From the NCBI RefSeq assembly GCF_001514115.1, contig NZ_KQ948455.1:358709-422708 (forward strand): DNA of 64,000 nucleotides, written 5' to 3'. Both the position numbers and the translations under genes were made by a program. How positions within the stretch are numbered: the first letter of the stretch is position 1; every line of letters begins with the position of its first letter. Shown here piece after piece: positions 15,758 to 23,539 of the stretch. Source of the DNA: Streptomyces olivochromogenes (GTDB lineage: Bacteria; Actinomycetota; Actinomycetes; Streptomycetales; Streptomycetaceae). The notes beneath the pieces are model-generated. The model did no database searches and was not told where the DNA came from. It saw only the letters and a program-made list of their open reading frames with translations.

Positions 15758-16732
15758 TCAGAACGGTGCCCCCGTGATCACCGCCGCCACCGTCGTCCCC
15801 CGCGCGAACGCCCCCTCCTCCACCAGGGTGACAAGTCCGTAGAGCATCTTGGCGACATAGAGACGCTCCACGGGCAGGCCGTGGCGCTGTTCGAAGTCCG
15901 CGGCGAAGGTGTCGAGTTCGGGCGTGGAGCGGGCGTAGCCGCCGAAGTGGAAGCGGTCGTCGAGTGACCAGGTGCCGCGCCGGCCGCCGAAGGCGGCTTC
16001 CTGGAGGGCGCTTATATCGCTCCCCAGGAAGCCGCCCTTGAGGACGGGGATCCCCAGGGCCCGCTGGTCGGGGGCGAGGCCGGCGGCCAGGCCGGCGAGG
16101 GTGCCACCGGTGCCGCAGGCCAGGGCGGCCACGTCGACACCGCCATGGCCCCTCAGCTCCGCGCCGAGTTCCCGGCAGCCGCGTACGGCAAGAGTGTTGC
16201 TGCCGCCCTCCGGGACGACGTACGCGTCCTCGGCGTCCACCGAGCGCAGCAGGGCGGCCAGCGTCTCCGGTTCACTTTTGCGGCGATACGTCGATCTGTC
16301 GACGAAGTGCAGTCGCATGCCGTCGGCCGCGCAGCGGGTCAGTGAGAGGTTGAGGGGGCGGTCGGCCAGCTCCTGGCCGCGGACCACCCCCACGGTCGTC
16401 AGCCCGAGGAGGCGGCCCGCGGCGGCGGTGGCGCGCAGATGGTTGGAGTACGCGCCGCCGAACGTGACCACCGTGCGGCCCGCCGCCGCGCGGAGGTTCG
16501 GGGCGAGCTTGCGCCACTTGTTGCCGATCAGCTCCGGGTGGATCAGATCGTCCCGCTTGAGCAGCAGCCGCACGCCATGGCGCGTGAAGCGCTCGTCCGT
16601 GACCTGACACAGCGGCGAGGGCAGCCTCGGCCGCAGAACGGTCGGGTCGAGCGCTTCGGGGACGTCCGGAGCGGCCGGGGTGGTCGGGCCGTCCGGGGTT
16701 GCGGGGCTGGGCACCCCACCATTGTCGGACAC
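15758..16732 (-). CDS. PLP-dependent enzyme of the ACC deaminase/D-cysteine desulfhydrase family
   Basis: A 324-aa fold-type II PLP enzyme. The Schiff-base lysine is expected in IGNKWRKL. TFGGAYSNHLRATAAAG is the Asn-containing loop that stacks on PLP, and ACGTGGTLAGL is the phosphate-binding Gly-rich loop. Substrate specificity (1-aminocyclopropane-1-carboxylate, D-cysteine or another amino acid) cannot be settled here. A Pro/Ala-rich stretch of about 30 residues precedes the domain. GTG 16732 is the most upstream plausible start. The stop lies 17 bp from that of the convergent antiporter gene. Confidence 0.85.
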   Translation of the reverse strand: MSDNGGVPSPATPDGPTTPAAPDVPEALDPTVLRPRLPSPLCQVTDERFTRHGVRLLLKRDDLIHPELIGNKWRKLAPNLRAAAGRTVVTFGGAYSNHLRATAAAGRLLGLTTVGVVRGQELADRPLNLSLTRCAADGMRLHFVDRSTYRRKSEPETLAALLRSVDAEDAYVVPEGGSNTLAVRGCRELGAELRGHGGVDVAALACGTGGTLAGLAAGLAPDQRALGIPVLKGGFLGSDISALQEAAFGGRRGTWSLDDRFHFGGYARSTPELDTFAADFEQRHGLPVERLYVAKMLYGLVTLVEEGAFARGTTVAAVITGAPF

Positions 16733-16769
16733 CTGTCCGGTATGCGGGCGGCCACCCCGTGCCCGTCCG

Positions 16770-17360
16770 TCACTTGAGGCGGTCGCGGACGCGCTCTCTC
16801 ATCGAGGCCATCGTGAAGCCGCGCGGGTCGACCTTGCCCGGCTGCCACTCCAGGTGGCCGATGACCGAACGCTCCGTCCAGCCGTGGTGGCGGCAGATCG
16901 CGGCCGCGACCTTCTCGATGGCCTCCAGCTGCGCCTCGGGCCACGGATCCTTTCCGTCGCCGAGGTTCTCGCACTCGAAGCCGTAGAAGTGGCGGTTGCC
17001 GTCGGTGTTCGCCTCGTTGTCCGGCGGGAGCGCCTTCTCCGCGATCACGGCGCGCAGCACGTCGTCGTCACCCAGACCCGCGTGGTTGGCCCGGCCGTAG
17101 CCCACGAGGTGCAGGACACCGTCCTTGGTGATGACGCCGTGGCACAGCGGACCGGGCAGGTCCGGGCGGCCCGCACGGCAGATCCCGACGGTGTGCTCGC
17201 TGCCCGAGGTCACCGAGTGGTGGATCATCACGCCGTGCACCGGACCCCAGGGCCCCTTGTGATTGCGGTTGTGATGCTCCCAGTCGCCGACCTCGACGAC
17301 GGTGACGCCTTCCTCCTTGAGCTGGTTCTGGAAACCGCCCGCGGACATGGGTGGGGCCAT
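16770..17360 (-). CDS. N-acetylmuramoyl-L-alanine amidase domain protein (Amidase_2/PGRP fold)
   Basis: A 196-aa protein consisting of an Amidase_2 domain. Zinc ligands and catalytic residues are visible as MIHHSVT (first His), the YGRANHAG segment, FYGFECENLGDG, and GHLEWQPGKVDP with the last His and Asp. No signal peptide is evident, so the protein is either cytoplasmic (for example acting on recycled muropeptides or as a phage-type endolysin) or exported by another route. It stands alone on the minus strand. Confidence 0.85.
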   Translation of the reverse strand: MAPPMSAGGFQNQLKEEGVTVVEVGDWEHHNRNHKGPWGPVHGVMIHHSVTSGSEHTVGICRAGRPDLPGPLCHGVITKDGVLHLVGYGRANHAGLGDDDVLRAVIAEKALPPDNEANTDGNRHFYGFECENLGDGKDPWPEAQLEAIEKVAAAICRHHGWTERSVIGHLEWQPGKVDPRGFTMASMRERVRDRLK

Positions 17361-17541
17361 GACCGCCTCCTTCGCACTGCGCGGCGGCCACCGGTCGCGG
17401 CCGTCTCGTACCGCAGCTTGTACCCGGAACCCAGGGCTCCGGCCCAGCCGTTCGTACGGTGTGCGAGTCGATCCGGTCAGGGGCGTGGGCGCATCTGACC
17501 AGCGCGTTCACGGAGCGTTCGCGGTGCGTCCGCGAGGCCCG

Positions 17542-17775
17542 TCAGGAGTGCAGGAACGCGTCCCCGTTCGCAGCGATGTGGCTCTCCAACGCCTGCAGGG
17601 CCTGCTGGGTCGCCGCGGGGGAGCCGCTGCCGCGCCGCTCCGCGTAGTACGCCGCGCCCAGTTTCTTCAGGAGGTCGGCGCCCGCGCGCTGTGCCTGCAC
17701 CTCGTCGAGCTTCTGCTTGCCCTGCGTGAGCCCTCGCTGCGCCTGTTCCTTGGCGCGGTCCAGGAAGCCTGCCAT
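17542..17775 (-). CDS. Small conserved hypothetical protein
   Basis: A 77-aa hydrophilic helical protein (MAGFLDRAKEQAQRGLTQGKQKLDEV at the start) with no membrane segment and no motif that I can assign. The DRAKEQAQ and GADLLKKLGAAYYAER stretches suggest an amphipathic or coiled structure. It is divergent from the encapsulin gene with 265 bp between the starts. That gap contains a 14 bp direct repeat CTCCGGCTGTTCGA near 17868 and 17891. Confidence 0.7.
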   Translation of the reverse strand: MAGFLDRAKEQAQRGLTQGKQKLDEVQAQRAGADLLKKLGAAYYAERRGSGSPAATQQALQALESHIAANGDAFLHS

Positions 17776-18040
17776 TGCCGTCTCCTGTCGTCGTCCGTCA
17801 CCGCGTCAAACGGTTGGCCTGATCTCGGAGTTCCCGCTCGCAACGGCTCCGCACTGTTCGAAGGCGGGGACTCCGGCTGTTCGAGGGCGACGGCTCCGGC
17901 TGTTCGATCGATCGACAAAAGCGGACCCTCTGCCCAATCCCCCGTGATCCATTCCCGCTCATTCGTGTAATAGCACCGGCACGCTCCGTGATGGAAGGCT
18001 GGTCGGCGCAGATCAGCGCATGACCGGGAGGGCAATTTTC

Positions 18041-19447
18041 ATGTCGGTAGGCGAAGAGGTCCGTGCGGGTCAGGGCAAGCCGCAGCAGAGTCTCGGCACA
18101 TCCGCCGCGCGGAACCTGGCCACCACGACCAAGTCCGCACCCCAGATGCAGGAGATCAGCTCACGGTGGCTGCTGCGCATGCTTCCGTGGGTGAACGTGC
18201 AGGGTGGCACGTACCGCGTGAACCGGCGGCTCAGCTACTCCGTGGGCGACGGCCGCGTGACGTTCGTGAAGACCGGTGACCGTGTGCAGGTCATCCCCGC
18301 GGAGCTCGGCGAGCTGTCCGTGCTCCGCTCGTTCGAGGATCAGGAGGTGCTCGGCGAGCTCGCCCAGCGGTGCCAGCAGCGGGAGTTCGTACCGGGCGAA
18401 GTGCTCGCCTCGTTCGGCAGCCCGTCCGACGAGGTGTTCCTGCTCGCGCACGGCAAGGTGGAGAAGATCGGCACCGGCCCGTACGGCGACGACGCGGTCC
18501 TCGGCGTCCTCGCCGACGGCGCGTACTTCGGCGAGCAGGCGCTCATCGACCCGGACGCCATCTGGGAGTACACGGCCCGCGCCGTCACCGCGGTCACCGT
18601 GCTCGCGCTGCCCCGTCAGGACCTCGAGCAGGTCGCCGAGCGCTCCGACTCCCTGCGCGAGCACCTCACGTCGCTGCGCGCGATTCCGGAGCAGCGCACC
18701 AACAAGTACGGCGAGAAGGAGATCGACCTCGCGGCCGGCCACACCGGGGAGCAGGACATCCCCGGCACCTTCGTGGACTACGAGGCCGCGCCGCGCGAGT
18801 ACGAACTGAGCATCGCCCAGACCGTGCTGCGCCTGCACACGCGTGTGGCCGATCTCTACAACCAGCCGATGAACCAGACGGAGCAGCAGCTCCGCCTCAC
18901 CGTCGAGGCGCTGAAGGAGCGCCAGGAGCACGAGCTCATCAACAACCGGGAGTTCGGACTGCTCAACAACTGCGAATACGACCAGCGGCTCCAGCCGCAC
19001 GACGGCGTGCCCAGCCCCGACGACCTGGACGAGCTGCTCAGCCGCCGGCGTGGCACCAAGCTGTTCCTCGCCCACCCGCGCGCGATCTCCGCGTTCGGCC
19101 GCGAGTGCAACAAACGCGGACTGGTCCCCGAGAGCATCGAGATCGCGGGCAACCGCGTCCCGACCTGGCGCGGTGTGCCGCTGTTCCCGTGCAACAAGAT
19201 CCCCGTCAGCGACACCCGTACGACCTCGATCATCGCCATGCGTACCGGCGAGGCCGAACAGGGTGTCATCGGCCTCCAGCAGGCGGGCATCCCGGACGAG
19301 ATCGAGCCGAGCCTGTCGGTGCGCTTCATGGGCATCAACGAACAGGCGATCATCTCCTACCTGGTGACGGCGTACTACTCGGCGGCGGTTCTCGTGCCGG
19401 ACGCCCTCGGCATCCTGGAGAACGTCGAGATCGGCCGCTGGCGGTGA
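18041..19447 (+). CDS. Family 2B encapsulin shell protein with cyclic-nucleotide-binding-like domain (EshA/EshB-type)
   Basis: A 468-aa protein of the EshA type. From established work, such proteins are HK97-fold Family 2B encapsulins that assemble into nanocompartments; older work saw large EshA multimers and linked EshA to ppGpp accumulation and antibiotic production. The N-terminal arm is polar (SAARNLATTTKSAPQ), followed by SSRWLLRMLPWVNV. A cyclic-nucleotide-binding-like module occupies about residues 80-205, with the cassette FGEQALIDPDAIWEYTARAV. The remainder looks like the capsid body (HPRAISAFGRECNKRGL, TTSIIAMRTGEAEQGVIGLQ). The usual PBC arginine after FGExAL appears replaced (WEYTA), so cAMP binding is doubtful. 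ATG 18041 has GGGAGG nine bases upstream; ATG 18020 is possible. Its stop overlaps the start of the prenyl synthase gene by four bases. Confidence 0.88.
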   Translation: MSVGEEVRAGQGKPQQSLGTSAARNLATTTKSAPQMQEISSRWLLRMLPWVNVQGGTYRVNRRLSYSVGDGRVTFVKTGDRVQVIPAELGELSVLRSFEDQEVLGELAQRCQQREFVPGEVLASFGSPSDEVFLLAHGKVEKIGTGPYGDDAVLGVLADGAYFGEQALIDPDAIWEYTARAVTAVTVLALPRQDLEQVAERSDSLREHLTSLRAIPEQRTNKYGEKEIDLAAGHTGEQDIPGTFVDYEAAPREYELSIAQTVLRLHTRVADLYNQPMNQTEQQLRLTVEALKERQEHELINNREFGLLNNCEYDQRLQPHDGVPSPDDLDELLSRRRGTKLFLAHPRAISAFGRECNKRGLVPESIEIAGNRVPTWRGVPLFPCNKIPVSDTRTTSIIAMRTGEAEQGVIGLQQAGIPDEIEPSLSVRFMGINEQAIISYLVTAYYSAAVLVPDALGILENVEIGRWR

Positions 19448-20670
19448 CCTTCCCGACGCCGGCCGTCGTGTTCCCGCCCGATCAGGCGGGAACACCGGGG
19501 ACGAGGCGGAGTCCGGCCGAGACCCTGGACAGGCGGGGCCCCATCGGCAAGCCCAAGGAGGGCAGGCCGTTGGGCGGCGGTTGCGCGGACGGGACGGGCG
19601 GCGGTTGCGCGGACGGGAGGCCCATGGATCGGCAGGTCGCGCCCGGCCAGCTGGACGGACAGGAGGCGGCGGGCATCCTGGAGTACGCCCGGGCGTCCGT
19701 CGACCCCGAGCTGCGCAGGGCCATCGACTCGCTGCCGGGATCCATGCGCCGGATCGCGCTCTACCACTTCGGCTGGGAGCACGCGGACGGCACCCCGGCG
19801 GCGGGCAACGCGGGCAAGGCGATCCGCCCGGCTCTGGTGCTCACCGCCACGGGAGCGCTCGGCGGTCAGCACGCGGCCGCCGTACAGGCGGCGGCCGCCG
19901 TGGAGTTGATCCACAACTTCACGCTGTTGCACGACGACGTCATGGACCGGGACACCACCCGCAGACACCGCCCCACCGCGTGGACCGTGTTCGGCGACGC
20001 CGACGCGATCCTCGCCGGGGACGCCATGCAGGCGCTCGCCCAGCGGCTGCTGGCCGAGGACTCGCACCCGGCGTCCCAGGCCGCCGCCGCCCGGCTCGCG
20101 TCCTGCGTCGTCGAGCTGTGCGAGGGGCAGCACGCGGACACGGCCATGGAGAAGCGCGGACCCGCCGAGGTCACCCTCGACGAAGTGCTCGCCATGGCCG
20201 AGGCCAAGACCGGCGCGCTGCTCGGCTGCGCGTGTGCGCTCGGCGGGCTGTACGCGGGGGCGGACGAGGAGGACGTCGACGCGCTGGACGCGTTCGGCCG
20301 GGAGGCCGGGCTCGCCTTCCAGCTGATCGACGACGTGATCGGGATCTGGGGGGACCCGAGCCGCACCGGCAAGCCGGCCGGGGCGGACCTCATCGCCCGC
20401 AAGAAGTCCCTGCCCGTGGTCGCCGCGCTCGCCTCCGGCACCCCGGCGGCGACGGAACTCGCCGAGCTGTACGGAGTTCCCTACGAGGAAGGGGAGCTGG
20501 AGCGCACGGTGCTGGCCGTCGAGCGGGCGGGCGGCCGTGACTGGGCGCAGCTCCAGGCGGCCGACCGGATGTCCCGGGCGATGCACGAGCTGTCCCGGGC
20601 GATCCCCGACCCGGAGGCGGCGGGCGGCCTCCTCGCGCTCGCGGAGTTCGTGACACGGCGCAGCAACTGA
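19444..20670 (+). CDS. Polyprenyl synthase, predicted encapsulin cargo with low-complexity N-terminal extension
   Basis: Trans-isoprenyl diphosphate synthase that chains isopentenyl diphosphate onto an allylic primer. The first Asp-rich motif is DDVMD (164-168); the second is DDVIGIWGD from residue 296, followed by KPAGADLIARKKSLP, typical of GGPP-type synthases. From GTG 19444, which overlaps the shell stop as GTGA, the protein is 408 aa. Roughly the first 60-75 residues form a Pro/Gly/Arg-rich extension absent from ordinary synthases, including a duplicated GGGCADG motif at 44-59. From published surveys, polyprenyl synthases with disordered N-termini are a cargo class of Family 2B encapsulins, so this extension is the likely loading region. 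ATG 19624 (residue 61) is an alternative start, but its GGGAGG is only three bases away. Confidence 0.85.
   Translation: MTFPTPAVVFPPDQAGTPGTRRSPAETLDRRGPIGKPKEGRPLGGGCADGTGGGCADGRPMDRQVAPGQLDGQEAAGILEYARASVDPELRRAIDSLPGSMRRIALYHFGWEHADGTPAAGNAGKAIRPALVLTATGALGGQHAAAVQAAAAVELIHNFTLLHDDVMDRDTTRRHRPTAWTVFGDADAILAGDAMQALAQRLLAEDSHPASQAAAARLASCVVELCEGQHADTAMEKRGPAEVTLDEVLAMAEAKTGALLGCACALGGLYAGADEEDVDALDAFGREAGLAFQLIDDVIGIWGDPSRTGKPAGADLIARKKSLPVVAALASGTPAATELAELYGVPYEEGELERTVLAVERAGGRDWAQLQAADRMSRAMHELSRAIPDPEAAGGLLALAEFVTRRSN
19572..19618 (+). repeat. 24 bp in-frame tandem duplication in the cargo N-terminus
   Basis: A 23 bp sequence at 19572-19594 is repeated exactly at 19596-19618 (period 24 bp, eight codons), encoding GGGCADGT then GGGCADGR. 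It introduces two cysteines into the predicted disordered cargo extension. Confidence 0.85.
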
Positions 20671-20779
20671 CCCGTTCGACCTTTCAGATGGCGTTCGACC
20701 CTTCAGAAGGGCGGTTGAAGACCCCGGGGCCTCCGGGACCGTACGGCACCTGACCTCCGTACGGCACCGGGCCCCGGCC

Positions 20780-20822
20780 GGGGCGGGTCCCGCGCATCCC
20801 CACGGTGCGCGGGGCCCGCCCC
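20780..20822 (+). terminator. Terminator after the encapsulin/prenyl synthase cassette
   Basis: Arms 20780-20796 and 20806-20822 pair over 17 bp with a single G-U-type mismatch around a nine-base loop, 110 bp after the prenyl synthase stop. The rest of the 231 bp spacer to the next gene shows no gene. Confidence 0.75.
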
Positions 20823-20901
20823 TCTCGGACCGAGCGGGTCCGACAGGCCCTAGGCTGCAACAGCCGTACGATCAGCGGCGGTTGAGGCGAGAGGGTGGGA
20901 C

Positions 20902-21513
20902 ATGGGTGTGGTGATCCGGACGGCGGACGAGGGCGATCGGGAGCTGGTCACCAGGCTGCTCGACGAGGCGTTCCAGGACGACCCGGTGAGTGTCTGGGTC
21001 TTTCCGGACGCGGCGCATCGCCGCGCCAAGCACCCGGGGCTGATGGGGATGTTCACCGAGGTCGTGCTCGCCGAGGGCCGCGTCGACGTCACGGAGGACG
21101 GCACGGCGTGCGCGCTGTGGCTGTCCGTGCCCGCCGACGCCGGCCATGCCGACGACGAGGACGACGGTCCGGTACGGCTGCGTGAGGCCGTCGACCCGGA
21201 CAACGAGCGGGTCGAGCTGATAGGCCGCCTGACGGCCGGGATCCACCCCGCGGGCCGCGCCCACGAGTACCTGTGGATGATCGGCGTGGCGCCGGGCCGC
21301 CAGGGCGAGGGCCTCGGCACCGCGCTGGTCCGGTCGGTCCTCGACCGCTGCGACCGCGAGGGCCTGCCCGCCTATCTGGAGGCGAGCAACGCCGACAGCC
21401 GCCGGCTCTACGAGCGTCTCGGCTTCGACCTCACGGGGCGCCCTCTCGACCTGCCGGACGGTCCGCGGATGTGGCCGATGTGGCGCGAGCCGCAGCCCGG
21501 GCGGGGAGCCTGA
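20902..21513 (+). CDS. GNAT-family N-acetyltransferase
   Basis: A 203-aa single-domain acyl-CoA-dependent acetyltransferase. The acetyl-CoA loop is IGVAPGRQGEGLGTALVRSV (Q/R-x-x-G-x-G/A), followed by the C-terminal YLEASNADSRRLYERLGFDL, both classical GNAT features. The substrate is unknown. The ATG follows GGGTGGGAC. The gene is separated from the encapsulin cassette by a terminator, so I do not include it in that operon. Confidence 0.88.
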   Translation: MGVVIRTADEGDRELVTRLLDEAFQDDPVSVWVFPDAAHRRAKHPGLMGMFTEVVLAEGRVDVTEDGTACALWLSVPADAGHADDEDDGPVRLREAVDPDNERVELIGRLTAGIHPAGRAHEYLWMIGVAPGRQGEGLGTALVRSVLDRCDREGLPAYLEASNADSRRLYERLGFDLTGRPLDLPDGPRMWPMWREPQPGRGA

Positions 21514-21671
21514 TCGGGCACGTCGGAGGACAGCGGGTTCGGCATCTGTCTGTGCGGTTGTGTACGGCTCGCGGGGGCGCTGCTCGACGAGGTGCGCGCG
21601 TTCGAGAACGGCGTCTTCGCGCGGACGTACAGCAGGAAGCGCTGAAGCGTCTCCCGCCCTACCCTGAATGC

Positions 21672-21902
21672 ATGGGCACCGATGAGCATGTCTGCCCCGC
21701 CTGCCGGCAGCCGGTCACCACCACCGTCGTGCGGCGCCACAAGACGCTGGGCGCGTTCGTTCCCGTATGGGGTCCCGGCCCCTGCCACAACCCGGAGTGC
21801 GAGACGTACGTCGGCGAGCCCGGCGCCGGGGCCGGAGCCGAACCCGGCAGGGGCACCGGGGAGCCCCGGGAGCATCCCGGGGAGTCCGTCGCGGAAAAAT
21901 GA
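21672..21902 (+). CDS. Small Cys-rich (zinc-ribbon-like) hypothetical protein
   Basis: A 76-aa protein with two Cys pairs, VCPACRQP and CHNPECETY, spaced like a short zinc ribbon, followed by an acidic Gly/Glu/Pro tail. The 158 bp before it carries a frame ending in RAFENGVFARTYSRKR that lacks a start and looks like the end of a vanished gene. The protein ends 21 bp before the YCII gene. Function unknown. Confidence 0.6.
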   Translation: MGTDEHVCPACRQPVTTTVVRRHKTLGAFVPVWGPGPCHNPECETYVGEPGAGAGAEPGRGTGEPREHPGESVAEK

Positions 21903-21923
21903 GGAAGCCGAGGGAGCCGACTC

Positions 21924-22337
21924 ATGAAGTACCTGGTGATGGTGCAGGGCACGCAGGCGGACTACGAGGGCATGCGGGGCAAGGGCTCCGCGCACGCCCC
22001 GGCCTGGAGCGAGCAGGAGCTGCAGGCGATGTACGCGTACATGGGCGCGATCAACGACGACCTCTCGAAGTCCGGCGAACTCGTCGACGGGCAGGGGCTG
22101 GCCGAGCCGGCACAGACCCGCCTGGTCACGGCCGGGCAGGACGGGAAGGCCGTCGTCACCGACGGGCCGTACAGCGAGACCAAGGAGCTGATCGCCGGCT
22201 ACTGGGTACTGGAGTGCGAGAGCCTGGAGCGGGTCACCGAGATCGCCGAGCGCGTCACCCGCTGCCCCGGCCCCGAGGGCGCCACGAACTACCCGGTGGT
22301 CATCCGCCCCCTCCTGGACGGCGCCGGAGACATCTGA
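21924..22337 (+). CDS. YCII/DGPF-domain protein
   Basis: A 137-aa protein of the YCII-related superfamily. It starts MKYLVMVQG and contains TDGPYSETKELIAGYWVLE, the DGPF motif region with Tyr in place of Phe. These small proteins often sit beside ECF sigma factors or act as putative dehydratases; here no such sigma gene is adjacent. The fold is recognisable, but the reaction is not. It begins 21 bp after the small zinc-ribbon gene and may be in one transcript with it. Confidence 0.85.
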   Translation: MKYLVMVQGTQADYEGMRGKGSAHAPAWSEQELQAMYAYMGAINDDLSKSGELVDGQGLAEPAQTRLVTAGQDGKAVVTDGPYSETKELIAGYWVLECESLERVTEIAERVTRCPGPEGATNYPVVIRPLLDGAGDI

Positions 22338-22371
22338 GCGGGATACGCCCACGGGAACGTAGCGTGGCGGC

Positions 22372-22704
22372 ATGTCCGAACTCCTGTTGCACCTCACCGA
22401 GCGCTCCCTGTGGGACGCGGCGCGCGCGTCCGGCGCGTACGAGATGTCCACCCGTGGCCGCACCCTCCAGGAGGAGGGCTTCATCCACTGCTCGCTGCGG
22501 CACCAGGTCCCCGGGGTCGCCTCCTTCCTGTACGGCGGGTACGACGGCCCCGACGAGCTGGTGCTCCTGGTCATCGATCCCGAACGGCTGGACGTGCCGG
22601 TGCGCTACGAGGCGGTCAAGCCCGGGGGCGAGGAGTTCCCGCACATCTACGGGCCGATTCCGGTGGCGGCCGTGGTGGACGTGGAGGTGTGGGAGTCCGC
22701 GTAA
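22372..22704 (+). CDS. DUF952-family protein
   Basis: A 110-aa protein that matches the DUF952 pattern from end to end: LLHLTERSLWDAA at the start, EEGFIHCSLRHQV in the middle with the conserved FIHCS motif, and FPHIYGPIPVAAVVDV near the end. The family is cytosolic and of unknown activity, with a fold related to ADP-ribosyl-binding enzymes. The gene begins 34 bp after the YCII gene, probably in one transcript. Confidence 0.88.
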   Translation: MSELLLHLTERSLWDAARASGAYEMSTRGRTLQEEGFIHCSLRHQVPGVASFLYGGYDGPDELVLLVIDPERLDVPVRYEAVKPGGEEFPHIYGPIPVAAVVDVEVWESA

Positions 22705-22760
22705 GGCTGTCCGCGTAAGGCTGTCCGGCTCGGGTCGTCCGCCTCGGGTCGTTCTTCGGA

Positions 22761-23519
22761 TCAGGCCGGGGCCGGGAGGCTGCCCGTCGCGGGGTCCCGG
22801 CCGGTCAGGCAGTAGGTGCCGCCGACCGGGTCCCGCATGACGGCCCAGCGGGCACCGTGGCCGACGAGCACGGCTCCGAGCCGCTCGTGGTGGGCGCGTA
22901 CCGCCTTGATGTCCGAGCAGGCGAGGTCGAGGTGGGCGGCGGCGGGGCGGGCGGTGTCGAGGCGTTGCAGGAGGATGCGGAAGGGGAGCCCGGCGGGCGG
23001 CCTGAGCAGGTGGAACTCCGGGAGCGCGCCGGGGTGCGACTCCCATCCGGTCAGGGCGCTCCAGAAGGCGACTTCGGCCTCGAAGCGGGTGGGCGCCACG
23101 TCCAGGCACACCTGGTCGAGGCGGCTGGTGGCGCCGGTGGGGCCCGGAACGACCGGAGGCCGCGCCGACTCGCCGTGCCAGCGGACCGCGCAGAACGGCT
23201 GACCACCGGGGGAGCGCAGGACGACCAGGTCCTCTTCGGCGGTGACGATCTCGGCGCCGAGCTGCCGGGCCGACTCCGCCAGCGCCGGTACGTCCTCGAC
23301 GGCGAGGTCGAGATGGGCGCCGCCGTCGCCCGCGTCGACGCCCTGCGCTTTGACGCAGGCATCGGTACCGTCGGGGAGCAGGGTCACGAACTCGCCCTGC
23401 TCACCGCGCGGTTCGGACAGCTTCGTCGCCGTGACCGAGGTCCAGAAGCCGCAGGCGCGAGCGAAGCCCTTCATGGGCCGGTCGACGAAGGCGTAGGTCC
23501 ATCGAATGGGGTCAGCCAT
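22761..23519 (-). CDS. Two-domain VOC/glyoxalase-like protein
   Basis: A 252-aa protein with two vicinal-oxygen-chelate modules. The first is around residues 6-120 (GFWTSVTATKL, AHLDLAVEDVPALAE, VLRSPGGQPFCAV). The second is around 135-245 (LDQVCLDVAP, FWSALTGWE, AHLDLACSDIKAV, MRDPVGGTYCLTGR). Metal-binding residues appear only partly conserved, so it may be a resistance-type binding protein rather than an enzyme. ATG 23519 is chosen because homologous sequence starts there; the frame stays open much further without any VOC similarity. The ATP-grasp-like gene ends 20 bp upstream on the same strand. Confidence 0.85.
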   Translation of the reverse strand: MADPIRWTYAFVDRPMKGFARACGFWTSVTATKLSEPRGEQGEFVTLLPDGTDACVKAQGVDAGDGGAHLDLAVEDVPALAESARQLGAEIVTAEEDLVVLRSPGGQPFCAVRWHGESARPPVVPGPTGATSRLDQVCLDVAPTRFEAEVAFWSALTGWESHPGALPEFHLLRPPAGLPFRILLQRLDTARPAAAHLDLACSDIKAVRAHHERLGAVLVGHGARWAVMRDPVGGTYCLTGRDPATGSLPAPA

Positions 23520-23539
23520 GGGTCGTTTCCCGCTCCCTC

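Noticed and set aside
18370..19443. Extension of the prenyl synthase frame upstream through the encapsulin gene
   Set aside because: The frame is open, but within the shell gene it reads Arg/Ala-rich sequence typical of an out-of-phase translation. GTG 19444 at the shell stop is a natural limit.
20842..20853. Second MITE copy
   Set aside because: Only 12 bp of one end are present and no second end is found nearby; it may be a coincidental match.
21514..21671. Frame ending RAFENGVFARTYSRKR as a pseudogene
   Set aside because: The sequence looks protein-like at its end, but I recognise no family and there is no start. It is mentioned with the following gene only.
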